Assembly: GCF_022870885.1 (NCBI RefSeq)
Contig: NZ_CP091509.1
Coordinates: 992,001-1,056,000 of the forward strand
Direction: 5' to 3'
DNA length: 64,000 nt
Source of the DNA: Neisseria dumasiana
GTDB taxonomy: Bacteria; Pseudomonadota; Gammaproteobacteria; Burkholderiales; Neisseriaceae
Shown in pieces: positions 41,201 through 49,658 of the stretch. The notes below the pieces were generated by a model. The model saw only the letters and a list, made by a program, of their open reading frames with translations. It ran no database searches and was not told the DNA's origin. The stretch's first letter is position 1, and each line of letters starts with the position of its first letter. The translations under genes and the position numbers were made by a program.

Positions 41201-42187
41201 GCCGCGTCCGGTGGCACCTTCGTCGCGGATTTCGCCGCCCGCACCGGTGGCCGCGCCTGCAAAAGGCGCGATGGCGGTGGGGTGGTTGTGGGTTTCCACT
41301 TTCATCAAAATATGCGTTTCTTCCTCGCTGAAGCGGTAGCCTTGCTGCTCGTCCGCACGCGGGTAGAATCGCTCGATTTTCGCGCCTTCGATAATGGAGG
41401 CGTTGTCTTTATAGGCCACTATGGTGCCTTCGGGGTGGGCGTTGTGGGTGTCGCGAATCATGCCGAACAGCGATTTGGGCTGTTTTTCGCCGTTTAAGAT
41501 GAAGTCGGCATTGAAGATTTTGTGGCGGCAGTGCTCGGAGTTGGCCTGCGCGAACATCATCAGTTCGACATCGCTGGGGTTGCGCTGCAAGGCTTGGTAG
41601 TTTTCCAGCAGATAGTCTATTTCGTCGGGCGACAGCGCCAAGCCCAGTTCGCTATTGGCTTGTATCAAAGCGTCTTTGCCTTTGCCTAAAACGTCAACGG
41701 TGGCAAAAGTTTGCGCTTCGGGGTGGGCGAAGAGTTGGGAGGCCGTCTGAAAATCGGGCAACACGCTTTCGGTCATGCGGTCGTGCAAGAGGGCGGCCCA
41801 TTGCTGTTTTTGCTCGGCGTTCAGTTCGCCTTTCACCCACACCGCCATGCCGCGCTCGATGCGTTCGATTTCGCCCAAACCGCAGTTGTGCGCGATGTCG
41901 GTGGCTTTCGATGCCCACGGCGAAATGGTGCCGATGCGCGGGGTGATTAAAAACAAATGCAGGCTGTTTTCGGCTTCGGGTGTTTTTTCAACACGTTCAG
42001 CTTCCAACAAAGCCTGCAATTTCGTTGCGGTTTCGTGGTTCAGCGCGGATTCGCTGCTCACAAAATACCAAAATTCGCTGCTTAATTCTGCTTTCGGCAG
42101 GCCGGCAGCCGCAGCTTTTTGCAGGAGTTTTTCGACACGGAAATCAGACAGGGCGGTAACGCCGCGCAAAGGCAATACGACAGACAT
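38240..42187 (-). CDS. purL: Phosphoribosylformylglycinamidine synthase
   Basis: Large-type PurL, which converts FGAR to FGAM with glutamine and ATP in purine synthesis. At 1315 residues it is the full gammaproteobacterial-type fusion: N-terminal domain, two AIRS-type domains ([20 protein letters not shown] near 290-310, and a second near 650-720), and the C-terminal glutamine amidotransferase with the GVCNGCQM nucleophile near 1155 and HGEGR and HPE motifs near the end. An internal stretch at about 39185-39482 (residues 902-1001) is markedly AT-rich, with changed codon use but an unbroken frame. Several in-frame DUS copies are present. Confidence 0.95.
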   Translation of the reverse strand: MSVVLPLRGVTALSDFRVEKLLQKAAAAGLPKAELSSEFWYFVSSESALNHETATKLQALLEAERVEKTPEAENSLHLFLITPRIGTISPWASKATDIAHNCGLGEIERIERGMAVWVKGELNAEQKQQWAALLHDRMTESVLPDFQTASQLFAHPEAQTFATVDVLGKGKDALIQANSELGLALSPDEIDYLLENYQALQRNPSDVELMMFAQANSEHCRHKIFNADFILNGEKQPKSLFGMIRDTHNAHPEGTIVAYKDNASIIEGAKIERFYPRADEQQGYRFSEEETHILMKVETHNHPTAIAPFAGAATGAGGEIRDEGATGRGARPKAGLTGFTVSNLNIPDFKQPWEGGYGKPDHISSPLDIMIEGPIGGAAFNNEFGRPNLLGYFRTFEEEFEGQMRGYHKPIMIAGGLGNIQAGQTHKDQIPEGALLVQLGGPGMLIGLGGGAASSMDTGSNAADLDFNSVQRGNPEIERRAQEVIDRCWQLGAGNPIIAIHDVGAGGLSNAFPELVNDAGRGAIFKLRDVPLEEHGLSPMQIWCNEAQERYVLSILPEHLDLFRQICERERCPFAVVGTATDDGHLQVRDDLYGNNPVDLPLNVLLGKPPKTTRSDNTVRPSEKPFSGRHIDLKEAAYRVLRLPTVAAKNFLITIGDRSVGGMTHRDQMVGRYQTPVADAAVTMMGFNIHKGETMAMGEKPTVALFNAPASGRMAIGETLTNLAGVNIGDIGNIKLSANWMAACGNAGEDEKLYRTVEAVSQACQELGISIPVGKDSLSMKTVWQDNGAQKSVTSPLSLIITGFAPVQDVRKTVTPELKNTADSVLLAVDLGFGKARMGGSALSQVYNDMAGEAPDIEAGRLKAFYQVIQQLVAENKLLAYHDRSDGGLFATLAEMAFAGRVGLDIDLTKMHMQLVDREKRDSSDEDAIRLLFNEELGAVLQIHREDIEYIQSIFTKHQLHEAVQELGGLNSEDKIRINIFRRMTAVKPRDGIFNESRLELQQTWQKTGYQIQRLRDNPECADSEFALLEDNQRSALFADLKFDLKEDIAAPFIASGAKPKIAVLREQGVNGQVEMAAAFTRAGFDAYDVHMSDLMAGRVKLADFHMLAACGGFSYGDVLGAGEGWAKSILFHPELRDRFSAFFERGDTLTLGVCNGCQMVSNLAEIIPGTQGWPKFKRNQSEQFEARLSMVNVPKSPSLILAEMQGSSLPVVVSHGEGRADFAHIGGKISDGLNIALQYVDGLGAVTQTYPLNPNGSPLGIAGVTNADGRVTIMMPHPERVYRTAQMSWHPDDWQNSELSGWYRMFAGARKALG

Positions 42188-42329
42188 GAATCTAGCTCAC
42201 ACATGCGGTTGGAAATGGGCGTAATTGTACACAAAACCGGCTCCGGCCGCTTGGCTAAATTTCCCTTTTCAGACGGCCTGAAAAGCCCATTGAACCTTGC
42301 CGTGCTTTGTGCTAAAACAGGCCGTCTGA

Positions 42330-42692
<363 letters not shown>

Positions 42693-42730
42693 TATAATAT
42701 GTAATGCAAATTCCGTTTTAGCAAATACAG

Positions 42731-42770
42731 CATAAGGCCGTCTGAAAATATTTTTTCAGACGGCCTTATG
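42731..42770 (+). terminator. DUS hairpin behind glnB
   Basis: CATAAGGCCGTCTGAAAA and its exact complement (18 bp) with a 4-base loop. Confidence 0.85.
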
Positions 42771-42790
42771 TGTTGGAAAAGGTCGGGTTA

Positions 42791-42954
42791 TTTACACTTT
42801 TTATGCCAAACAGCTTTTGTTTTTTGCAGGAATGATGGTTTCGTGATTTTTGAGTATTCTCAAGAACGATGCGGCTTCGCCGTGCCTTTCGGCATTCTTG
42901 ACAACCCTCAAAAATCCCAAAATGGGTCTGCATGCAAAACACGGAAAGTGTAAA
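42791..42954. repeat. Palindromic miniature element upstream of recR
   Basis: An imperfect inverted repeat of about 164 bp: TTTACACTTT pairs with AAAGTGTAAA at the ends, GATTTTTGAG (42845) with CTCAAAAATC (42907) and TCAAGAA (42860) with TTCTTGA (42895) inside, around a GC-rich centre (GCGGCTTCGCCGTGCC). It does not share the Correia ends and could be a different miniature mobile element or a structured RNA. Confidence 0.55.
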
Positions 42955-43085
42955 CAACGCTAGAATTTCCTACACCTATGGCGGCACGCCTGAACCTTTG
43001 CAAAAAACCAACTGATGCAGTACGCAACGCCGAAATGCGCCGCATACGCAGATGCAAAGGTGTCAGCCTGAAAGTTAAAGTGCTA

Positions 43086-43091
43086 TATAAT
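43086..43091 (+). promoter_or_regulatory. Candidate -10 box of recR
   Basis: TATAAT lies 37 bp before the recR ATG. A weak -35 (TGTCAG at 43062) has an 18-bp spacer. Transcription would start near 43098, only about 30 bases before the start codon. Confidence 0.5.
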
Positions 43092-43127
43092 CCGAGCTGT
43101 TTGAATTTACTTCGCAGGCCGTCTGAA

Positions 43128-43733
43128 ATGCCTAAAAATCCCGATGCCTTTACCCGATTAATCAATGCCTTGAAAATTCTGCCCAACGTCGGCCCCAAGT
43201 CTGCACAGCGTATGGCTTACCAATTGTTGCAGCACAGCCGCGACGGTGCGCAGGAATTGGCAGATGCGTTACAACACGCGTTGAAACAGGTGCATCACTG
43301 CAGCCGCTGCAATACGTTTTGCGAAGGCGAGTTGTGCGACATCTGCGCCGATACCGAACGCGACCCGCGCCGCCTGATGATTGTGCACATGCCTGCCGAT
43401 GTGTCGGGCATGGAAGCGGCCAACTGCCACGACGGCTTGTATTTCGTGCTGATGGGGCAGGTTAATCCGGCGCAGGGCATGGATTTGAGCCATATCGCTT
43501 TAGACAAACTGGTCGAGCGGCTGCAAAACAGCGAAGTGGAAGAAATCATCATTGCCACCAATTTCACCGCAGAAGGCGATGCCACGGCTTATGTGCTGTC
43601 GGAGCTGTTTAAAAACCTTTCTTATAAGGTCAGCCGTTTGGCGCGCGGGATTCCTTTGGGCGGCGAGCTTGAATACATAGATGCCGGCACTTTGGCGCAG
43701 GCGGTTTATGAACGGCGTTTGCTCAAAGAATGA
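43128..43733 (+). CDS. recR: Recombination mediator RecR
   Basis: Part of the RecFOR gap-repair pathway, 201 residues. It has the N-terminal helix-hairpin-helix (INALKILPNVGPKSAQRMA near 12-30), the C4 zinc finger (CSRCNTFCEGELCDIC near 57-72) and the Toprim domain (RRLMIVHMPADVSGMEA near 80-96, EEIIIATNFTAEGDATA near 143-159). Start ATG 43128 is chosen because it is the family N-terminus; the frame is open 150 bp further. The ATG directly follows a DUS, leaving no Shine-Dalgarno sequence. Confidence 0.93.
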   Translation: MPKNPDAFTRLINALKILPNVGPKSAQRMAYQLLQHSRDGAQELADALQHALKQVHHCSRCNTFCEGELCDICADTERDPRRLMIVHMPADVSGMEAANCHDGLYFVLMGQVNPAQGMDLSHIALDKLVERLQNSEVEEIIIATNFTAEGDATAYVLSELFKNLSYKVSRLARGIPLGGELEYIDAGTLAQAVYERRLLKE

Positions 43734-43923
43734 TGCGGCACGAGCCGGAAATGCCGTCTGAATTAAAAAATATCCGTTTATAGAGAAAAAGTTACGCTTG
43801 GTATAAATAACTTCACAGCCGGCAAAAAACCGCGTATTTTCCGCATGAAATTTTCCCTTTTTTCTTTCTTTTTTCAGACGGTCTCTATCCGCATACAGGC
43901 CGTCTGAAAACCAAGAGACGACG

Positions 43924-44406
43924 ATGAGCCTGATTACCGTACTCCGCCCAGCAACGCCCCAAGATTGCGAACACATCTACAATGCCCACCGCTATTCCGT
44001 GCAATACACCTGCACCCGCAGCTATAACGATCGGATATTGGCTGTGTGGAGCAAGCTGATCAGTCCTGCGGGATACCTCGATACCATCGCCGATCCCAAC
44101 AAAGCCTTGTGGGTGGTTGAATACCGCGGCCATATTCAGGGGTTTTTCCAGTTTGATTTTAAAGAAGCCCAATTGGATGCCTTATACGTCCACCCTTTCG
44201 TGCACAATCACGGCTTAGGTACGGCGTTGTTGCAGCGGGCCGAAGAGTTGGCCGTGGATGCGGGTTTGAGTTTTATCAAACTGTATGCCTCGTTGAACTC
44301 GGTGGCGTTTTACAAGCTCAACGGATACGAATCGCTGGGCGAAGCGGTTTTGCCGCTAAACCGCGAAGTGGCGGTAGAGTGCGAATTGATGAGAAAATAT
44401 CTTTAA
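43924..44406 (+). CDS. GNAT-family N-acetyltransferase
   Basis: A 160-residue acetyl-CoA-dependent acetyltransferase. The acetyl-CoA-binding motif A is DALYVHPFVHNHGLGTALLQ near 82-101 and motif B is LYASLNSVAFYKLNGYESLG near 121-140. The substrate is unknown; such proteins act on amino groups of small molecules or proteins. It is a single gene, preceded by two DUS copies in divergent order (near 43863 and 43899) and an ATGCCGTCTGAA copy at 43749. Confidence 0.8.
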   Translation: MSLITVLRPATPQDCEHIYNAHRYSVQYTCTRSYNDRILAVWSKLISPAGYLDTIADPNKALWVVEYRGHIQGFFQFDFKEAQLDALYVHPFVHNHGLGTALLQRAEELAVDAGLSFIKLYASLNSVAFYKLNGYESLGEAVLPLNREVAVECELMRKYL

Positions 44407-44498
44407 ATTTAGAAAGATTGTTTTGCCGGCTAAAAATATCCGCCTATCCGAACGAATCGGGCAGGCGGATATTTTATGGTTTCAGACTTTGCCCAGCT

Positions 44499-45818
44499 TC
44501 ACAAAATAAAGGACATAACGGCGAATACGCCCATAATCCACAGCCCCGACAACACCAGCCACATCACGCAATAGCCCATGATGTCGCGTGCCGACAGGCC
44601 GGCTACGTCCAGCAGCGGCAAAGCCCAAAAAGGTTGGATCTGGTTGGTCCAAGCATCGCCCCACGCAAACGCCATAATGGTTTGGGGCAAATCGGCTCCC
44701 AATGCTTTGGCCGCTTCCACAACTACCGGCCCCTGTATCGCCCATTGGCCGCCGCCGGAAGGAATAAAAATGTTGACCAAACCTGCCGATAAGAAGGTCA
44801 TCACCGGAAAGTTGGCGGCATCGGATACCGATACGAACCATTGCGCCATCAGGTTGACCAAACCCGAATCGGTCATCATGCCCGCAATGCCGGCATAGAG
44901 TGGAAATTGGACGATAATGCCCTGAGTGGAAGATATGGCGGTTTTCGCCGCATCAAGAAAAGCGGCAGGCGAGCGGTGGAGCAGCAATGATGCCGCCAAA
45001 AACAGCATGATCACAATATTCAGATTAACGTCGAAACCTTTTTCGGCGAAATGCTTGCCTGCAAACAGCAAAGGCAGCACGGCCAGCAGCAGATTAAACA
45101 GATAGCGCTGCTCCAGTTTTTCCGAAAAGAAGAGTGGGCCGGCGTGTTGCGCCGCTTGGGTTTTTTCGGGTGTTTCTTGGTGCGCCTGCGTTACCGAAAC
45201 AGGCTGTTTGGGCGGCGACACGAAAGCATACATCAACAGCAGCAAAACCAAAATGCCGGCGGAAATAAGCAGATTCCATGAAGAATACAGGGTTTGCGAC
45301 ACCGGTATCACGCCGAGTGTTTCGTGTAAAAAGTGTTTGGGTGTCGCCACCACCAGCGGAATGGCCGAAGAGGGGCCGCGTATGATTTCTGCGCTGTATG
45401 CCGCCGCCACCACCAACGGAAAATGCAGCCCCTGCACTTTTCTGCCCATCTCTTTGGCTACCATCGCGCCGACTACCAAGCCGAAGCCCCAGTTCAGATA
45501 ACATGCGGCAAACGATACCGTACCGGTGAGCATCAGTGCCTGCCGGGGCGTTTTGGCTGCATCGGTGAGCTTGTCTAAAAAACGGTTTACCGCCGGCGTT
45601 AATGCCAATATGTATCCCAAAAGCAGCACCAGCACCATCTGCATGCCGAAAGTGAAAAGCTTGGAAAAACCTTTGCCCCAGTAGTCGGCCATGTCAAAAA
45701 GGCTGTGGCCGCCTGCGGTAACGCCCGCTACCACAATCAAAGCGGTCAGTATGATGGCGAGTAAAAACGAATCGGGCAGGTAACGCGGCATTATTTTGCT
45801 TAAGAAATTGGCAATCAT
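44499..45818 (-). CDS. AtoE-type short-chain fatty acid or carboxylate transporter
   Basis: A 439-residue inner-membrane protein with about 11 helices, of the AtoE (TIGR00366) family of short-chain fatty acid transporters: LPDSFLLAIILTALIVVAGV near 12-31, VSFAACYLNWGFGLVVGAM near 105-123, and FIPSGGGQWAIQGPVV near 350-365. The start is ATG 45818 after GGAGAG; an open frame 62 codons longer runs into a repeat and is rejected. It lies behind the sulfatase maturase gene on the same strand but is separated by a 237-bp repeat, so it may have its own promoter. It could move an organic acid product such as 3-oxoadipate, but that is inference. Confidence 0.8.
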   Translation of the reverse strand: MIANFLSKIMPRYLPDSFLLAIILTALIVVAGVTAGGHSLFDMADYWGKGFSKLFTFGMQMVLVLLLGYILALTPAVNRFLDKLTDAAKTPRQALMLTGTVSFAACYLNWGFGLVVGAMVAKEMGRKVQGLHFPLVVAAAYSAEIIRGPSSAIPLVVATPKHFLHETLGVIPVSQTLYSSWNLLISAGILVLLLLMYAFVSPPKQPVSVTQAHQETPEKTQAAQHAGPLFFSEKLEQRYLFNLLLAVLPLLFAGKHFAEKGFDVNLNIVIMLFLAASLLLHRSPAAFLDAAKTAISSTQGIIVQFPLYAGIAGMMTDSGLVNLMAQWFVSVSDAANFPVMTFLSAGLVNIFIPSGGGQWAIQGPVVVEAAKALGADLPQTIMAFAWGDAWTNQIQPFWALPLLDVAGLSARDIMGYCVMWLVLSGLWIMGVFAVMSFIL

Positions 45819-45860
45819 GGTTTCTCTCCTGCGCTGTTGAGGTGTGTTGCGACGGGGCGC

Positions 45861-46097
45861 ATAAGGCAAATAAACTTTATTTCTGCTACGGTGTTGCTGC
45901 GCCTTGCTATAGTTAAAACACTTAATTTTAGTAGCATTTCCGTCATACTCGGGCTTGACCCGAGTATCTTGAGTTCCGCTAACTTTAGGAGATACTCGGG
46001 TCAAGCCCGAGTATGACGAACGTACTATTTTTAAGTTGAGCCACTATAGTGTCTGCGGCTTGCTGCCCTGTATCCAAAATAAGTTTATTTGCCGTAT
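45861..46097. repeat. Correia-like element interrupted by a second miniature element
   Basis: Outer ends are AAGGCAAATAAACTTTATT (left) and, inverted, ACGGCAAATAAACTTATTT (right). Outer interior sequences are TTCTGCTACGGTGTTGC and GTCTGCGGCTTGCTGCC, both Correia features. The middle holds an inserted element at 45908-46048. Confidence 0.75.
45908..46048. mobile_element. Nested miniature inverted-repeat element
   Basis: 141 bp with Correia-like ends (TATAGTTAAAACACTTAA left; TATAGTGGCTCAACTTAA inverted right) and a TA at each junction. Inside are two copies of a palindrome in inverted order: GTCATACTCGGGCTTGACC and its complement, 20 bp apart. It has split the surrounding Correia-like element. 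Confidence 0.7.
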
Positions 46098-46137
46098 CTT
46101 TATTTCAAACTCTTTAATTTCAGACGGCCTTTGGCGG

Positions 46138-47166
46138 TTAACGGACGGTTTTGACCGTACGGAAGCCGACATGGCTGATGGCTAAGTCTTTTTCCTGCGG
46201 ATGGCGGGCGGCGGCACGGTAGCGCATGCAGTAGTTTTCGGCGCATAAAAACGAGCCGCCTTTGATGGTGTAGCTGTTGAACGAATGCTGCATGTGGCCG
46301 GAATGAAGCTGGCCGATGCCCATATGGTCGTCGTGGTTGCCCGAAAAAGGCGTGCGCGTGTATTCCCATACGTTGCCGATGGTGTCGAACAGGCCGAAGC
46401 CGTTGGCAGGGTAGCAGCCGACGGGAGCGGCATCGGCATGGCCGTCTTTACCGAGGTTTTGGTAGGGAAATTCGCCGTGCCAAGTGTTGGCGTCGATACG
46501 CTCGCGGTCGGCGCTGATGTCGCGTTCTTTACTGAAGCCTTTGGCGGCGTATTCCCATTGCTCTTCGGTGGGCAGCTCGCGCCCGACCCATGCGGCGTAG
46601 GTTTGGGCATCTTTCAGCGTGATCATGCGCACGGGTTCGTTGGGGCGGATGCTGCGTTGTGCGTCAGGCCCCCACGGCTGTTTCCAGCTGGCACCTTTTA
46701 CCAGCTTCCACCAGCCCAGCTCGGCCACGGCCTGGGTGGGTTGGATGAACACTGCGGCTTCGCCCTGCTGTTCGGCTTCGGTAACGTAGCCGGTGGCCTC
46801 CACAAAACTTTGGAATTGGGCGTTGGTTACTTCGGTGCGGTCTATCCAGAAATCACCGACGGTTCTGCGGCGGTTTTTGAGTGCAAATTCTTCGGGATAA
46901 TGGTCTTCGCTGCCGATGTCGAAACTGCCGCCTTTGATTTTGACCATACCGGCATAGGGGTCTTGCTGCCATTTTTCGGGCAGGCCGGAATAATTCAGAC
47001 AGGCATCGGCGTTGCCCAAACCGGCTTTATCAGCGGCGGTATTTACGGCAGCAGCTTTATCCGAAGCAGGCGCATTCTGTGCGGTTTTGGGGGTGTCGGG
47101 CGAACAGGCTGCGGTTAGGGCGGCAGCAAGGCAAAGGATGAAACGGGTGTGCAGAGTGTACGGCAT
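46138..47166 (-). CDS. Exported formylglycine-generating enzyme homologue (sulfatase maturase)
   Basis: A 342-residue SUMF1/FGE-domain lipoprotein. The signal LCLAAALTAAC gives a lipobox with C21, and serine at +2 suggests the outer membrane. The FGE domain runs from about 70 to the end, with GSFDIGSEDHYPEEFA and FWIDRTEVTNAQFQSFVEATG near 90-120, and the C-terminal core GGSFLCAENYCMRYRAAAR, where C308 and C313 match the spacing of the two copper-ligand cysteines of oxygen-dependent FGE. It would turn the sulfatase cysteine into formylglycine after export. It is 171 bp behind the sulfatase gene. Bacterial FGEs are usually cytoplasmic, so the lipid anchor is unusual. Confidence 0.85.
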   Translation of the reverse strand: MPYTLHTRFILCLAAALTAACSPDTPKTAQNAPASDKAAAVNTAADKAGLGNADACLNYSGLPEKWQQDPYAGMVKIKGGSFDIGSEDHYPEEFALKNRRRTVGDFWIDRTEVTNAQFQSFVEATGYVTEAEQQGEAAVFIQPTQAVAELGWWKLVKGASWKQPWGPDAQRSIRPNEPVRMITLKDAQTYAAWVGRELPTEEQWEYAAKGFSKERDISADRERIDANTWHGEFPYQNLGKDGHADAAPVGCYPANGFGLFDTIGNVWEYTRTPFSGNHDDHMGIGQLHSGHMQHSFNSYTIKGGSFLCAENYCMRYRAAARHPQEKDLAISHVGFRTVKTVR

Positions 47167-47337
47167 GGCGGCTCCTTATTCGTATCGCGGCAAAAAGCAG
47201 CGGTTGAGGCCGTCTGAAAAGCAAATGCCTGCCTGAAAGCGGCAGCCGTGTGTTTTGGCTGCCGCCGGGCAAAAGGCTTGAAAAGCGTGACGGCACACTT
47301 TAGGCGGTGTTTTCAGACGGCCTGACAGCGTATCGGG

Positions 47338-49062
47338 TTAACCGCCTGATTTTTTCAGGAAATCGGGTTGGATACATTCGGTGTAGAAGCAGTTCATTTG
47401 GCCGTATTTGTAGCGCACGGGTGCTTCCACCACGCCTACGCGGCGGGCATAGCGGTTCCATTCGCCCGCCAGCTCGCGCGTTTTTTGCGGATGGCGTGCG
47501 GAGAGATCGGTGCGGAACGACGGGTCGGTTTTACGGTTGTACAACGCCCATTTGCCGGTGCCGTAAGGCGGGGTTTGGTGCAGTGCCGCCCAATCGCCGC
47601 GGTAGAGTGCTTTGCGGTTGTTGAACTCCCAGCCCAAAGAGCGTTCGGGCAGCTTCTTGCCGGCGAACACGGGCAGGAACGAGCGGCCTTCCATGGCCAG
47701 CAGCTTGTTGCCTTGATACGAGGCGGGGCGTTTGGCTCCGGTCAGCTCCAACACCGTGGGCACGAAGTCGATAACGTGCAGGGTTTCGCTTTGAATCTGC
47801 CCGGCCTTGATCTTGCCGGGATAGCGGATAACGGCCGGTACATGGATGCCGCCGTCAGACAAAATGCTCTTGAAATAAGGCAGCGGTGTGGAGGCAACCT
47901 GCGCCCATTGCGGCCCCAATGTAACATACGAACCTTTTTTGCCCATGTTGGCCATGCTGTTGTCGAAAGTGCTGTCCACCCATTCCCTGATGCCGTTTTT
48001 GTCTTCGGTGGTGCCGAGCGATTCGGGCGTGGCCGATTCGGCGCCGTTGTCCGACATAAACAGAATCAGAGTGTTGTCGAGTTCTCCCGTGGTGTTGAGA
48101 TAATCAACAACGCGGCCGATGTTGTGGTCGAGGTTATCTACCATCGCCGCGTAAATCTGCATGGCTTTGGTTTGTTCCTGACGCTGCGCCTCGGTGAGGC
48201 GGTTCCAAGACGAAAACACGCCTTCCAGCGGATTGTTGATCTGCGTTCCGGCCGGCATCACGCCTTTTTCAATCATGCGTGCAAGACGCTGTTTGCGTAC
48301 CGCATCGTATCCTTCGCGGTAATGGTTGCGGTATTTTTCCAAAAACGCATCGGGTGCCTGCAACGGCCAATGCGGTGCGGTAAACGCGAGATAACCGAAG
48401 AACGGCTGGCCGGGTTTGCGGTCGTTTTTCAGGTAGGAAATCATCCTGTCGGTAAAGAAATCGCTTGAGAATTTAAAGTCGGCGGGCAGTACGGTTTCTT
48501 TGCCGTCTTCAAAATAACGGGCTTTGTAATTGCCGGGGAACATCTGGCTGGCATCCATATGCGCCGCCCCGCCCGGCATCAGGGTAAACGAACGGTCGAA
48601 GCCGCGGGCTTTGGGGTGGCTGTCGTCGGTTGCGCCCAAATGCCATTTTCCGGTAACAAACGAAGCATAGCCGTGGTTTTTCAGAATTTCGGCAACCGTC
48701 ATCACTCTGCCGTTCAGACGGCCTTCATAACCGGGTTTGCCTTTTTGCTCGGGCTGGAGGTATTCGGCCATCGTGCCGAAACCCGCCTGATGGTGGTCGT
48801 TGCCGGTGAGCAGCATCGAGCGGGTTACCGAACAGGTGGGGCCGGTGTAGAAATTGTTTAATACCGCGCCTTCTTTGGCGAGACGGTTGATGTTGGGCGT
48901 GGAAATTTCGCCGCCGAAAGGTTCGGTGTCGGAAAAGCCCAAATCGTCTGCCACGATAACCAGCACGTTGGGCGGCTGTTGGGCGGCAGGTTTGGCCGTG
49001 GCCGCAGATGTGCACAGCATGGCCGGCACGGATAAGGCCAAAATGATGGGTTTGATGTTCAT
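47338..49062 (-). CDS. Periplasmic arylsulfatase
   Basis: A 574-residue sulfatase (alkaline-phosphatase fold) with a Sec signal peptide (MNIKPIILALSVPAMLCTSA, cleaved after ATA near 23). Metal site D39-D40 (NVLVIVADDLGFSD), nucleophile region TGPTCSVTRSMLLTG with C77 and R81, KWHLG (K139, H141) and LILFMSDNGAES with the second metal pair near 325. The length and LRNGRVMTVAEIL-like region fit the large arylsulfatase (AtsA-type, S1_4) group more than choline sulfatase. The third motif residue is Val, not Pro. The FGE homologue downstream probably activates it. It follows the hydroquinone gene cluster on the same strand. Confidence 0.85.
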   Translation of the reverse strand: MNIKPIILALSVPAMLCTSAATAKPAAQQPPNVLVIVADDLGFSDTEPFGGEISTPNINRLAKEGAVLNNFYTGPTCSVTRSMLLTGNDHHQAGFGTMAEYLQPEQKGKPGYEGRLNGRVMTVAEILKNHGYASFVTGKWHLGATDDSHPKARGFDRSFTLMPGGAAHMDASQMFPGNYKARYFEDGKETVLPADFKFSSDFFTDRMISYLKNDRKPGQPFFGYLAFTAPHWPLQAPDAFLEKYRNHYREGYDAVRKQRLARMIEKGVMPAGTQINNPLEGVFSSWNRLTEAQRQEQTKAMQIYAAMVDNLDHNIGRVVDYLNTTGELDNTLILFMSDNGAESATPESLGTTEDKNGIREWVDSTFDNSMANMGKKGSYVTLGPQWAQVASTPLPYFKSILSDGGIHVPAVIRYPGKIKAGQIQSETLHVIDFVPTVLELTGAKRPASYQGNKLLAMEGRSFLPVFAGKKLPERSLGWEFNNRKALYRGDWAALHQTPPYGTGKWALYNRKTDPSFRTDLSARHPQKTRELAGEWNRYARRVGVVEAPVRYKYGQMNCFYTECIQPDFLKKSGG

Positions 49063-49226
49063 GTTGTTTCTCCTCTGTGAAAAACAGGCCGTCTGAAAAA
49101 GTTATTTTTTAGTTGTTTATTGTTTATGATGTTTTGTGGTGTTGTGCGGTTGAGTGCGTTTGTTTGATGCTTGAAACGGGTTAACTTCGGGTATGGAAAA
49201 CGTGTTGATTCAGTTATAGCGTGTGC

Positions 49227-49255
49227 GTCATAACAGGGTTTGCCCCGGATATGAC
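49227..49255. repeat. Degenerate copy of the GTCATACTCGGG palindrome
   Basis: GTCATAACAGGGTTTGCCCC followed by GGATATGAC, preceded by TATAG at 49215, looks like a decayed copy of the palindrome in the nested element at 45.9-46.0 kb. It lies upstream of the sulfatase gene. Confidence 0.4.
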
Positions 49256-49310
49256 CTAAAATGGTATGACTGTAAATAAAGATAAAAATTCAAATAGTTA
49301 ACGGTGAGTT

Positions 49311-49658
49311 TTAGGTTTGGCCGTGGGAAAGATAAACGGCTTGCTCGTCTTCCGATACGCTTTCCTGTATCAGAGAATGGTTTTTACAGGGGCCGTCCAC
49401 GCACAGGCCGGTTTCGATATCGAACATGGCCGAATGGTGCGCGCACATGATGTAGCGGTTTTGGTAAGTGAAAAAACGGCCTTGGGCATTGTCGAGCTGG
49501 ATGGAAAAATGCGGGCACACGTTGCGGTAGGCAAAGCAGCGCCCGTCTTTCCTGATCAGCACGATGGTGATGTTCTGTTCAACGGGGTGGGGTACTTTGA
49601 ACACCCCGCCGTTTTCGTCCAGCTCGGTCTGGCGGCAGAGAAAGGTTTTATCGCTCAC
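49311..49658 (-). CDS. Rieske [2Fe-2S] ferredoxin-like protein
   Basis: A 115-residue single-domain Rieske protein. The cluster ligands are C48-P-H50 and C72-A-H-H75, the standard C-x-H ... C-x2-H spacing. No signal peptide or membrane anchor. Its start overlaps the end of the intradiol dioxygenase gene by 11 bp, so the two are translated together. It probably supplies electrons in this pathway, perhaps keeping the non-haem iron of one of the dioxygenases active; a ferredoxin gene is, as I recall, also found in the Pseudomonas hydroxyacetophenone (hap) cluster at this place. No reductase is adjacent. Confidence 0.8.
   Translation of the reverse strand: MSDKTFLCRQTELDENGGVFKVPHPVEQNITIVLIRKDGRCFAYRNVCPHFSIQLDNAQGRFFTYQNRYIMCAHHSAMFDIETGLCVDGPCKNHSLIQESVSEDEQAVYLSHGQT

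Noticed and set aside
45819..46004. N-terminal extension of the AtoE-type transporter
   Set aside because: The extra 62 codons run through the nested repeat element, and a good ribosome-binding site precedes the ATG at 45818.
45930..46020. CRISPR-like repeated palindromes
   Set aside because: Only two inverted copies of the palindrome, no regular spacers and no cas genes; a miniature mobile element explains it better.
47338..49062. Choline sulfatase (betC)
   Set aside because: The downstream aldehyde dehydrogenase made this tempting, but there is no choline dehydrogenase or transporter, the protein has a signal peptide and arylsulfatase-type length, and the neighbours are aromatic-pathway genes.
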